Notes under the pieces: model-generated
The model's input: the letters and a program-made list of their open reading frames with translations, nothing else
The model's database searches: none
What the model was told of the DNA's origin: nothing
Program-made: the position numbers and the translations under genes
In this document: one piece after another, positions 26,903 to 35,277 of the stretch
Position numbering within the stretch: the stretch's first letter is position 1
How the letters are laid out: the number at the start of each line of letters is the position of its first letter
DNA from: Microlunatus parietis
GTDB taxonomy: Bacteria; Actinomycetota; Actinomycetes; Propionibacteriales; Propionibacteriaceae
Direction of reading: 5' to 3'
DNA length: 64,000 bases
NCBI RefSeq assembly: GCF_013407955.1
Contig: NZ_JACCBU010000001.1
Coordinates: 7,130,001-7,194,000, forward strand

Positions 26903-28441
26903 TTAGTGGCGGGGGCGGAGGGAGCGGTTGACTCGGCGGTAGAAGGCTCGGGCGGCCGGGTTGTGGGAGAGGCGTTGCGCCGCGGGCTCGAGGAAGGCGG
27001 GGATGCGGTGGCGGAGGCGGGTCAGCACCGTGGGCGGGGGCTTCGGGGAGGTCCGGCGGGGGCGGTCCGAGGGCGGTTCGGGTTCGGGGGCGACCGGGGC
27101 GGGGATGACGCGGGGGCGGGGCGGCTTCGGGGTCGCGATGACGGCCATGCTGCCGGACGGGTCGATGCGCAGGCTGAGGCCGGTCTCGGCGGGCTTCGCG
27201 CCGCCGAACGCGACGGCCAGCGAGTTGGTGCCGGCGAGGCCGGACAGGTAGCTCTCCACCCGGGCCTGGCCGTCGGCGCAGATCAGGGTGGCCGGGGCGG
27301 CCGCGTCGCGCTGGACCAGCTGGCCGCGGATCGCGGCCGCACCGGTGACGTGGAGGGACGGCACCATCAGCCGGGCCCGGGTGCCGCGGACGCTCTCGGT
27401 GACCTCGGCGCCGTCGGCCGGCAGCGCACCGAGGGCCGGGTAGCGAGTGGCGCCGACGTCGACGGCGAGGCCGTCGCCGTGCCGGGCGGTCGCGACCAGC
27501 AGGCCGTCCAGCACCGCGGACGGTGCGTCGGCGGCCGGGATCCGGAGCCGGCAGCCGGTGTGGTCCGGGCTGATCACCGAGACCCAGAGTTCCCAGACGC
27601 CCGGGGCCAGCGGCTCGCCAAGAGCGGCCCGGCGCGGATCGAGTTCGGCCCGCGCCACCCGCTTGTCGGAGTCCGGGTCGTCCGGCCGCGGCGCGTCGGT
27701 GGGCAGCCAGAAGTCCAGGCCGGACGCCGGGTGGTGGACGGCGAACCGCAGTTGTTGATCATGGAGCCGCCGGTCCGCGACCGCCATCGCGGCCGCCTCG
27801 GATCGCAGCGTCACCTCGACCCGGAGCCGGCCGTCGACCCAGCGGGCGGCCACGCCGGACCGGGTGATCGGCGGCGTGTTGCTGGGCCGCGGATCCAGAT
27901 AGAGGGCGGGGTAGTCGGCCAGCACGCCGCCGCGGCGGGTGTGCCGGCGCGGATCGGTCAGGACCGCGGTCCGGTACAGCACGAACGGCTCCGGACGATC
28001 CGGTACGTCTCCGGACCAGACCGAGTTCTCGCCGAACAGGCCGTCCAGGATCCCGGCCGCGCTGCGGTAGGCGACCCGGCCGGTCAGCCGGTCCAGATCC
28101 TGTTCCGCCGCGTACCGGGTCAGTCGCTCCAGCGCCTCCGGCAGCACCCGGGCCCTGCGTTCCATCACGCTCGGGCCGAGGATCAGCGTCCAGTCGCCGC
28201 TGGCCAGCGCCGCGGCGCCGTGCTTCGACGCCTCGGCCGGCCCGGGGTTGTGGTGGACCAGGACGTTCGGCCGGTGCTGCGCGTAGCGGTCGAGGCGCCG
28301 GGCCAACTCGCCGTTGCCGGTGGCCAGGATGACCTGCAGCCGCGCGGCGGGCAGCGACTGGGCATCGAGTGAGGCCAGGGTGGCGGACAACTCCTGGGCG
28401 GGGCGGTCCGCATACACCACGACCGAGACGGAGTGCGACAT
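26903..28441 (-). CDS. GT2-fold protein without catalytic motifs, beta-rich module and basic tail
   Basis: The 512-residue protein starts at ATG 28441, seven bases after a TAAGGT hexamer. Residues 1-120 align by pattern with GT2 glycosyltransferases (MSHSVSVVVYADRPAQELS), but the usual VDDGS is replaced by LATGN, the RPRNxG segment by AEASKHG, and the metal-binding DxD segment by LGPSVM. Sugar transfer by this domain is therefore unlikely. Residues 180-400 are beta-rich and include the AVLDG...GLAVDVG module shared with neighbours. A Pro-rich linker precedes a basic C-terminal tail (RLRHRIPAFLEPAAQRLS). It is a paralogue of 33671-35179. A scaffold or regulatory role in polymer assembly is my inference. 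Confidence 0.7.
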   Translation of the reverse strand: MSHSVSVVVYADRPAQELSATLASLDAQSLPAARLQVILATGNGELARRLDRYAQHRPNVLVHHNPGPAEASKHGAAALASGDWTLILGPSVMERRARVLPEALERLTRYAAEQDLDRLTGRVAYRSAAGILDGLFGENSVWSGDVPDRPEPFVLYRTAVLTDPRRHTRRGGVLADYPALYLDPRPSNTPPITRSGVAARWVDGRLRVEVTLRSEAAAMAVADRRLHDQQLRFAVHHPASGLDFWLPTDAPRPDDPDSDKRVARAELDPRRAALGEPLAPGVWELWVSVISPDHTGCRLRIPAADAPSAVLDGLLVATARHGDGLAVDVGATRYPALGALPADGAEVTESVRGTRARLMVPSLHVTGAAAIRGQLVQRDAAAPATLICADGQARVESYLSGLAGTNSLAVAFGGAKPAETGLSLRIDPSGSMAVIATPKPPRPRVIPAPVAPEPEPPSDRPRRTSPKPPPTVLTRLRHRIPAFLEPAAQRLSHNPAARAFYRRVNRSLRPRH

Positions 28442-28544
28442 CGGATCAACCTTAACGGCGATTCCCCGCTCCGTCGCCGGTTCCTGGCGCGCCGTGGACA
28501 CCGTTGGCCCCGCTGCGGGCACATCGCCCGTAAACTTCCCCGCC

Positions 28545-30791
28545 ATGGCGAGGACAGGCGAACGTCGGAGCTCCGTGACCCGGCTGAAACGGCGGCTCCG
28601 CCGCGTGGCCAAACGGACTCCGGTGCTGAACGGCCTGCTCCGCCGATACGACAGCGCCCGCAAGGCCGCGGCCCCGCCGCCCGCCGCCAAGAAGGCCCCG
28701 GCCAAGAAGGCGGCGCCGCAGCCGGCCAAGAAGGCGGCCGCGTCCAAGATCAACTTCGGCGATCTGGTGTTCGTGGTCGCCGGGGTCCGCTGGCTCGGCC
28801 CGGCGACGTACGAACTCACCGGCTGGGCGTACGGCAGCAAGCTGCCCGCGACGATCAACCCGCCCCAGCTCCGGCTCTGGCTGGCCGGCGGCGACCTGTC
28901 GGTGGAGGCGACCGTCGAGCAGCGGGTCGACCTGCGGGCGAACCTGTACGCGGCCGACGACAAGCACGACCGCAGCGGCTCCGGCTTCAAGGCGGTGGTC
29001 GACCTGAAGCCGCTGCTGACCAGCGCCGACACCGAGCAGCTCACGGTTCGCTGCGCCCTGACCCGGCAGAGTTCGAAGCTCGAGGGTACGGTCACCGGCC
29101 GGCAGGACCAGGGCTCCGCCGGCAGCCTCGCCCCGTCCGCCGGCGGCGCCGGACCGGACCAGGCGCCGCGGCACCTACAGCCGGTCTGGTCCAAGACCGA
29201 CGGCCTGACGATCGTCCGCAAGGACGGCGAACCGCCGCGCCCGGCCACGGCGCCGGTGATGATCAACGAATGGGTCGCCTACGATCCCGGCGCCCCGCGG
29301 ATCCGGGCCGCCGGCTGGGTCGCCGAGGACGTCGACCCGGAGACGGTGACCCTCGAACTGCGCGGGCCGCTCGGCGCGGTGCCGGCCGACCTGACCTGGC
29401 AGCGGCGCAGCTTCACCCTGACCGTCAACCTCGAGGCGAGCTTCTGGAACGGGCCGGTGGCGCCGCTGTCGATCGGCCACTACCGGCTCTGGGCCTTGGC
29501 CGGCGGCGAGCCGATCGACGTCAGGCTGGCCCCGGAGGCGATCGCCGACCTGCCGGTCGAGTTCGAGTCGAGCCGGCTCAACGCGACGCTGGGCCGCGGC
29601 GGCAAGGACGTCCCGTCGGTGCACATCGCGCCCCCGCTGCGGGTCGACGAGGCCGGCCTGTACGCGTTCCGCCAGCAGCGGGACCGCTACTGGTCCACCC
29701 CGTCCGAGCGCGACGGCTCGGTCTACTTCGAGAGCTTCTACGCCCGCAGCGCGACTGACAGCCCGCGCGCCATCCACGAGGAACTGGTCCGGCGCGGCAC
29801 CGACCGCACCCTCTACTGGACGGTGGCGGACTACTCGGTGCCGCTGCCCGAGGGCGCCACGCCGCTGCTCTGGAAGAGCCGGGAGTGGTTCGAGGTGCTC
29901 GGCAAGGCCTCGTACTTCTTCCACAACTGCGGCGCGCCGATCCCGCTGCGCCAGCACAAGCGGCCCGGCCAGACCGTCGTCCAGACCTGGCACGGCACGC
30001 CGCTGAAGCTGCTCGGCAACGACCGCCCGGTGAACCGGGACCGGGCCAATTACAAGAAGCTGCAGGTCGCGCTGTCCTCGGACTGGGACTACCTGCTGGC
30101 GCAGAACTCGTACGCGGCGGAGATCTTCCGGGAGGCCTACTTCTACGAGGGCCCGCTGCTGGAGCTCGGCTACCCGCGCAACGACACGCTGGTGACCACG
30201 CCGCCGGAGCAGGTCGCCGCGATCCGAGAGGGGCTGGGCCTGCGGCCGGACCAGAAGGTGATCTTGTACGCGCCGACCTGGCGTGACGGCGAGGGACACG
30301 TCGTCGGCTACCTCGACCTGGAATGGCTGGGCCGACAGCTCGGGCCGGACTACGTCTTCCTGCTCCGCGGCCACACCAACTCGCTGCGCCCGGGGGCCCG
30401 CGTGTTCGGCAGTAACATCATCGACGCGACCTCGTACCCGCTGCTGAACGATCTGCTGCTGGCGGCCGACCTGGTGATCACCGACTACTCGTCGATCATG
30501 TTCGACTACACGGTGACCGGGAAGCCGATCCAGTTCTTCGTGCCCGACTACGACGACTACCGGGACCGCCGCCGCGGGCTCTACTTCGACCTGGCCGAGA
30601 GCGCGCCCGGGCCGCTGTCGTACACGCCGGAGGAGTTGGTCGAGAACGTTCGCAACGCGGACGCGAAGCACGCCGAGCACGCGGACGCCTATGCGGCCTG
30701 GGTGGCCAAGTTCAACCCGCGCGACGACGGCCAGGCGGCCGCGCGCGTGGTCGACGTCGTGTTCGGTGACGAGAACGTGAACCGAAAGTGA
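28545..30791 (+). CDS. CDP-glycerol/ribitol phosphotransferase (TagF/TarL-like)
   Basis: The 748-residue enzyme starts at ATG 28545, eight bases after TAAACT. Residues 5-65 are Arg/Lys/Ala-rich with a KKAPAKKAAPQPAKKAA linker. Residues 65-400 form beta-rich modules. The C-terminal half is a classical Glyphos_transf domain: YFESFYARS near 395, QTWHGTPLKLLG near 480 with the first catalytic His, GYPRND, YAPTWRDGEG, LRGHTN near 608 with the second His, and ITDYSSIMFDY near 645. These enzymes move alditol-phosphate from CDP-alditol onto a lipid-linked or growing polymer at the inner face of the membrane. Whether it primes or polymerises, and with ribitol or glycerol, is unknown. It leads an operon with the methyltransferase 15 bases downstream. 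Confidence 0.88.
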   Translation: MARTGERRSSVTRLKRRLRRVAKRTPVLNGLLRRYDSARKAAAPPPAAKKAPAKKAAPQPAKKAAASKINFGDLVFVVAGVRWLGPATYELTGWAYGSKLPATINPPQLRLWLAGGDLSVEATVEQRVDLRANLYAADDKHDRSGSGFKAVVDLKPLLTSADTEQLTVRCALTRQSSKLEGTVTGRQDQGSAGSLAPSAGGAGPDQAPRHLQPVWSKTDGLTIVRKDGEPPRPATAPVMINEWVAYDPGAPRIRAAGWVAEDVDPETVTLELRGPLGAVPADLTWQRRSFTLTVNLEASFWNGPVAPLSIGHYRLWALAGGEPIDVRLAPEAIADLPVEFESSRLNATLGRGGKDVPSVHIAPPLRVDEAGLYAFRQQRDRYWSTPSERDGSVYFESFYARSATDSPRAIHEELVRRGTDRTLYWTVADYSVPLPEGATPLLWKSREWFEVLGKASYFFHNCGAPIPLRQHKRPGQTVVQTWHGTPLKLLGNDRPVNRDRANYKKLQVALSSDWDYLLAQNSYAAEIFREAYFYEGPLLELGYPRNDTLVTTPPEQVAAIREGLGLRPDQKVILYAPTWRDGEGHVVGYLDLEWLGRQLGPDYVFLLRGHTNSLRPGARVFGSNIIDATSYPLLNDLLLAADLVITDYSSIMFDYTVTGKPIQFFVPDYDDYRDRRRGLYFDLAESAPGPLSYTPEELVENVRNADAKHAEHADAYAAWVAKFNPRDDGQAAARVVDVVFGDENVNRK

Positions 30792-30805
30792 AGAGGGGAT
30801 AAGTT

Positions 30806-31558
30806 GTGCCGATGAGGTATCTCGAGGTCCTGGAATACGCGCACCGGAAGCTGAACCCGGCCACCTATCTTGAGATCGGCGTACGGACCGGGACCAGTCT
30901 CGCGCTGGCCCGCTGCCGCGCGATCGGGATCGACCCGGCGTTCACGATCAAGTCCGAGTTGCACTGCGACGTGTCCCTGTTCCGGACCACGAGCGACGCC
31001 TACTTCAGCCAGCCCGACCCGCTGGCGGCGACCGGCGGCCGGCCGTTCGAACTGGCCTTCATCGACGGCATGCACCTCTTCGAGTACGCCCTCCGCGACT
31101 TCATCAACGCCGAACGGTACAGCTCGACCAGGGGCGTCATCTTCTTCGACGACATGATGCCGAACACGGTCGACGAGGCCGCCCGGGTCAAGCACACCCG
31201 GCTCTGGACCGGCGACGTGTACTCGATGGTCGAGGTGCTGCGCCGGTACCGCCCGGACCTGACCGTCGTCGCGATCGACGTCCGGCCGACCGGGCTGCTG
31301 CTGGTCACCGGCCTGGACCCGGAGAACACGGTGCTGGCCGACAACTTCACCGAGATCCTGGCCGAGTTCCGCAGGCCCGACCCGCAGCCGGTGCCGATCC
31401 AGCTGATCGACCGGCTCGGCGCGCAGGCCCCGGAGCGGGTCATGCAGTCCGACCTCTGGGACACGCTGAACGGCGTCCGGGCCGGCACTCCGGCGCACGA
31501 GGTGCAGGCCCAGCTGTCCGAGCGGCTCGGCGCCTCGCTCGGCGCCGCGTACGCCTGA
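30806..31558 (+). CDS. Class I SAM-dependent methyltransferase-like protein, second paralogue
   Basis: The 250-residue protein starts at GTG 30806 with GAGGGG eight bases upstream; ATG 30812 is an alternative. Motif I reads YLEIGVRTGTSLALARC near residue 20. FELAFIDGMHLFEYALRDF and VIFFDDMMP follow. The intact FDDM acidic pair here corresponds to LLDG in the 25946-26695 paralogue, so the two copies may differ in metal or substrate binding. It directly follows the TagF-like gene, which supports a role in modifying the same polymer or its precursor. Confidence 0.77.
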   Translation: MPMRYLEVLEYAHRKLNPATYLEIGVRTGTSLALARCRAIGIDPAFTIKSELHCDVSLFRTTSDAYFSQPDPLAATGGRPFELAFIDGMHLFEYALRDFINAERYSSTRGVIFFDDMMPNTVDEAARVKHTRLWTGDVYSMVEVLRRYRPDLTVVAIDVRPTGLLLVTGLDPENTVLADNFTEILAEFRRPDPQPVPIQLIDRLGAQAPERVMQSDLWDTLNGVRAGTPAHEVQAQLSERLGASLGAAYA

Positions 31559-31666
31559 CCCCAGAAAGCCCGCGTCTCGACCCTGATTCTCTGCGCAAAT
31601 CCCCGCGCCCCGCGACATCTGCGGTGATACTTGGCGGACTGCCGGAGAACGAAATCGAGGCTGGGG

Positions 31667-33526
31667 ATGCGGACCTGCGTAAGCCTTGTCGTACCGACGT
31701 ACCGGACGGAGCCGGACCACCTCGGGATGCTGGTGGAGTCGGTCGACCGGCTGACGCTGCCCGCGGACGCATTCGAGTTGATCTTCGTCGACGACGGGTC
31801 GCCGGACGACACGTACGCACGGCTTCAGAAGCTCGCCGCTGAGCGGCCCCACACGATCGCCCGGCAGATCCCCAACTCCGGCTGGCCGGGCCGGCCGCGC
31901 AACGTCGGCACCGACCAGGCGTCCGGCGAGTACGTGCTCTACCTGGATCACGACGATGTGCTGTTCCCGGACGGCCTGGAGCACGCGTACGCCTTCGGAC
32001 ACCGGCACCAGGCCGACGTGGTGAACGTCAAGGAGGCCCGGACCAAGGGGTGGGGCTGGGGCTGGGACACCTACGACCAGGACCGGGCCCCGGCGCCCGA
32101 GTCCGCACTGGCCGACCTGCTGCCGCTGACGCCGCACAAGCTCTACCGCCGGGACTTCCTGCGGGAGCAGCACGTGCGCTTCGACGAGCGGCGGCGGCTG
32201 CTCTGGGAGGACGTCCGGTTCAACCTACTCGCGTACGCCCGCGGTGCCCGGGTCGCCGTCTTCGGCAGCCGGGCCTGCTACCACTGGATGAAGCGGGAGG
32301 CCGGCACCTCGACCACGTTCGGGGTCGACGTGGAGGAGAAGTGGCGCAACCTGACCGACCTGGTCCGCTCCAGCGCCGACCTGCTGCCGCCCGGGCCGCG
32401 GCGCGACGAGGTGCTGCTGCACCTCTACCGGGGCCGGTTCCTGGATCGGCTCGGCGCGTGGATGCTGACCGCGCGGCCGCAGCGCCTGGAGTACGAGACG
32501 GAGCGGGCCCGCGCGCTGGCCGAGGAGCTGATCCCGGAGCGCCTGGACGCTGGACTGACGCCGCCGGTCCGCGCCCGTTCGCGCTGCCTGCGGACCGGTG
32601 ACCTCGACACGGCGCGGCGGCTGGCGCTGATCGAACGCGGTGTCAGCGCGTCGGCGGTCGCGGTCGCTGTGTCCTGGCAGGGACCGCGGCTGCTGCTGAC
32701 CATCGAGTCACAGCTGCGGTACGAGGGAGCGCCGCTGATCCTGACCCGGACCGCGGACGGGCGGCTGCAGCGGGAGCCGGACGCCGCCGTCCGGGCGGCA
32801 CTCGGTCAAGATCAACTCGACTTCGCCGGCTCGGCGGACACCGGGCTGCTCCAGTTCGGGCTGAAGGCGCGGGACACCCGGGAGGACTGGCACGTCGGCG
32901 AACCCGGCCCGCTGGCGCTGGAGCCGGCCGGCGACCGGTTCGTGATCAAGGGCCGGCACACGGCGGCCGTCGAGATCGGGACCGCGATCTTCGGCCGGCC
33001 GCTGGGGCAGCAGCCGTACGACGTCAGCCTCAGCACCACCGCCCTGGACCGCCGGTTCCACCACGCCGCGCCCGGACCGGACGGGCTCGTGCTGCCGGCC
33101 TTGATCGACGGGACGGCGGTGATCGCCTATACCAACCGGAGCGGCGGCCTGTCGCTGGACGTGGGGGAGCGCTTCCGTACCGTCGCGGCGGGGGCGGCCT
33201 CGCCCGACGCGACCGTCGACCTGCTCCCGTCCGACGGCGGCTCGGTACTGGAGCTCGGGGTGCCGGGCGTCCACGTGCACGGCTGTACGGCCCTGCCCGG
33301 CACGGTCCGGCTGGTCCCCGACGACGACCGGGAGCCGGTCGAGCTCAGCGCGACCCTGCTCGGTTCGGACGGCCGGGCCCGGATCCGTACCGCGGCGGCG
33401 GCGATCGCCCCGGGCACGTACACGATCCAGGTGCGGTTCAGCGGCCGCACCACGAAGACCGACCACACGGTGACCGTACGGTCGACCCTCAGCACCCGCT
33501 TCCGCCGCCTGCTCCACCGGCGCTGA
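31667..33526 (+). CDS. GT2 glycosyltransferase with C-terminal beta-rich domains
   Basis: The protein has 619 residues from ATG 31667, with GAGG six bases upstream. The GT2 domain is intact: VSLVVPTYRT, IFVDDGSPDD near residue 42, GRPRNVGTDQASGEYVLYLD and the metal-binding DHDD near residue 95. PHKLYRRDF follows near 160, a motif shared with the gene at 37195. Residues 320-600 are beta-rich and include ALIDGTAVIAYTN and GGLSLDVG. The C-terminus is basic (STRFRRLLHRR). It should transfer a sugar onto the polymer or its linkage unit on the cytoplasmic side. The donor sugar is unknown. Confidence 0.85.
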   Translation: MRTCVSLVVPTYRTEPDHLGMLVESVDRLTLPADAFELIFVDDGSPDDTYARLQKLAAERPHTIARQIPNSGWPGRPRNVGTDQASGEYVLYLDHDDVLFPDGLEHAYAFGHRHQADVVNVKEARTKGWGWGWDTYDQDRAPAPESALADLLPLTPHKLYRRDFLREQHVRFDERRRLLWEDVRFNLLAYARGARVAVFGSRACYHWMKREAGTSTTFGVDVEEKWRNLTDLVRSSADLLPPGPRRDEVLLHLYRGRFLDRLGAWMLTARPQRLEYETERARALAEELIPERLDAGLTPPVRARSRCLRTGDLDTARRLALIERGVSASAVAVAVSWQGPRLLLTIESQLRYEGAPLILTRTADGRLQREPDAAVRAALGQDQLDFAGSADTGLLQFGLKARDTREDWHVGEPGPLALEPAGDRFVIKGRHTAAVEIGTAIFGRPLGQQPYDVSLSTTALDRRFHHAAPGPDGLVLPALIDGTAVIAYTNRSGGLSLDVGERFRTVAAGAASPDATVDLLPSDGGSVLELGVPGVHVHGCTALPGTVRLVPDDDREPVELSATLLGSDGRARIRTAAAAIAPGTYTIQVRFSGRTTKTDHTVTVRSTLSTRFRRLLHRR

Positions 33527-33545
33527 GTCCCTGCCGAGGGGCCGT

Positions 33546-33629
33546 CAGTTTTTCACGTTGCGTGAAAAACTGGCGCTTTACCAGAGAAACTTCCCTGGTA
33601 AAGCGACAACTTTTCACGGGACGTGAAAA
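33546..33629. terminator. Array of three perfect hairpins between convergent genes
   Basis: Hairpin 1: 12-base arms CAGTTTTTCACG at 33546-33557 and its complement at 33561-33572, loop TTG. Hairpin 2: 11-base arms CGCTTTACCAG at 33574-33584 and complement at 33595-33605, 10-base loop. Hairpin 3: TTTTCACG/CGTGAAAA at 33611-33618 and 33622-33629, loop GGA. The left arm of hairpin 1 can also pair with the right arm of hairpin 3 (ten bases), enclosing hairpin 2. The A/T-rich arms stand out in this genome. Bidirectional termination for the convergent glycosyltransferase genes is the likely role. Confidence 0.75.
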
Positions 33630-33670
33630 ACCGACACCCCGGTCCGGAAGCGGATGGGGCGCGGAGATGG

Positions 33671-35179
33671 TCAGCGCAGGGCGCGGTTGATCCGGCCGTA
33701 GAGCGAGCGGGCCGCGGAGTTGCGGGACAGGCCCTTCACGGCCGGCTCCAGGAAGCCGGGGACGCGGCGGCGCAGCTTGGTCAGGGCCGTCGGCGGGGCC
33801 TTCTTCTTCGCCTTCTTCTTGGCCGCCGGCTTCGGCTTCGGCGGCGCCGGCTTCGGGGCGGGCTTGGCGACCGGCTTGGGAGCCGGAGGCTTCGGGGCCG
33901 GCTTGGGCGGCGTCGGCGCGATGGACATGGCGCCGACCGGGTCGATGGTCAGGGTCAGGCCGGTGTCGGCGGCGTGGCTGGTGCCGAACTTGGTCAGCAG
34001 CGGGCTGCTGCCGGCCATTCCGGACAGCAGGCACTCGACCCGGGCCTCGCCGTCAGTGGCGATCAGTTCGGCTGGCAGCGGGAACGTGCCCTGCTGCAGG
34101 AAGCCCTCGATCCGGGCGTCGCCGTGCACGTGCAGCCCCGGTGCCGGCAGGGTCGCGAGGGTGCCCCCGGCGGCCTCGGTGATCGTGGCCCGCCCGGCCG
34201 GCAGCTCACCGAGCCCGGCCAGCATGGTGGCGCCGAGGTCGAGCGAGAACCCGTTCCCGGTCACGCCGAGGGCGACCAGCGTGCCGTCGACGACGGCCGA
34301 CGGCGCGGTGATCGGTGGCACGCGGACCCGTTCGCCGGTGCCGTCGCCGTCGATCGCGGTCAGCCACAGGCCCCAGGCGCCGCCGGCGAGCTGCGGCACC
34401 TCGGCCTCGGCGGCGAGATCGATCGTGGCCCGGACGACGGTGCCGCCGTCGGCGGCGGGTTCGGTCGTCGTCGGCAGCCAGTGCTCCAGGCCGGTGGCCC
34501 GGTGCTGCAAGGTGTACGCCAGCTCGGCGGACGAGGACGCGGTGGCGGTCACGGTCAAGACGGTGCCCTGCCAGGAGGCGGCCGCGTCGGTCATCGCGAA
34601 GGACGCCGCCGGACCCTCGGCACCGTCCTGCTCGCCGAGCACCAGGCACGCGTAATCGGCGAACACGCCGCCGGTGCCCGGATTGTCGGAGGCGTTCCGG
34701 AGCCGCTCGGTCCGGTGCAGGATGCACGGCGACGGCGGCACCGGACCGCCGGAACGCTGCTCGGTCAGCCGGAACAGGCCGGTCAGCCGCCCCTTCGCGT
34801 TCCGGTACGCGACCTGCGCCGCGAGCCAGTCCAGTTGATGCTTTTCGGCGTGGTCGACCAGCCGGCGCAGCGACTCGGGCAGCAGCTCGGCGTCCCGGGT
34901 CGCCGTCTCCGTACCGAAGATCACGGTCCAGGCGCCGGAGGCCGCGCCGAACGCCTGGGCCAGGGCCGCCTCGGCCGGGCCGGCGGACCGGCGCACGGTC
35001 ACGTTCGGGCGCCGCGCGGCCAGGTCCTCCAGCCGCTCGGCCTGCCCGTCACCGGTACTGACCAGCACGATCTCCAGTTCGGACGGGTTCAGCGTCTGCT
35101 TGTCCAGGGAGGAGATCAGCTTCGCCAGCCGTCGCGGCTCGCGGTCGGCGGTGATCAGTACCGAAACTTCTACGGGCAT
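33671..35179 (-). CDS. GT2-fold protein without catalytic motifs, Lys/Pro-rich linker and basic tail
   Basis: This protein of 502 residues has an AGGACA ribosome site. The GT2-like N-terminus (VEVSVLITADREPRRLAKL) keeps the fold pattern but has LVSTGDG in place of VDDGS and FGTETATRD in place of the DxD region, so it is predicted inactive as a transferase. A beta-rich middle contains AVVDGTLVALG and GFSLDLGA. Residues 420-465 are an extreme Pro/Ala/Lys linker. The last 40 residues (LRRRVPGFLEPAVKGLS) match the tail of 26903-28441. The pair thus retains a conserved tail while losing catalysis, suggesting a structural or targeting function. Confidence 0.7.
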   Translation of the reverse strand: MPVEVSVLITADREPRRLAKLISSLDKQTLNPSELEIVLVSTGDGQAERLEDLAARRPNVTVRRSAGPAEAALAQAFGAASGAWTVIFGTETATRDAELLPESLRRLVDHAEKHQLDWLAAQVAYRNAKGRLTGLFRLTEQRSGGPVPPSPCILHRTERLRNASDNPGTGGVFADYACLVLGEQDGAEGPAASFAMTDAAASWQGTVLTVTATASSSAELAYTLQHRATGLEHWLPTTTEPAADGGTVVRATIDLAAEAEVPQLAGGAWGLWLTAIDGDGTGERVRVPPITAPSAVVDGTLVALGVTGNGFSLDLGATMLAGLGELPAGRATITEAAGGTLATLPAPGLHVHGDARIEGFLQQGTFPLPAELIATDGEARVECLLSGMAGSSPLLTKFGTSHAADTGLTLTIDPVGAMSIAPTPPKPAPKPPAPKPVAKPAPKPAPPKPKPAAKKKAKKKAPPTALTKLRRRVPGFLEPAVKGLSRNSAARSLYGRINRALR

Positions 35180-35277
35180 CCGGGTGTCCTGTTGTTCGAG
35201 AGTTGTCAGTTCGTCGTAACCTGCACACTACCGTCGGGTTCTTCGATGGTCATTTAACAGTGCACAGCGGGAGTCTG

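Noticed and set aside
28442-29266. N-terminal extension of the pseudo-glycosyltransferase frame on the minus strand
   Set aside because: It runs antisense into the TagF gene and has low-complexity Arg/Ser content; ATG 28441 gives a clean GT2-like start and a TANNNT box.
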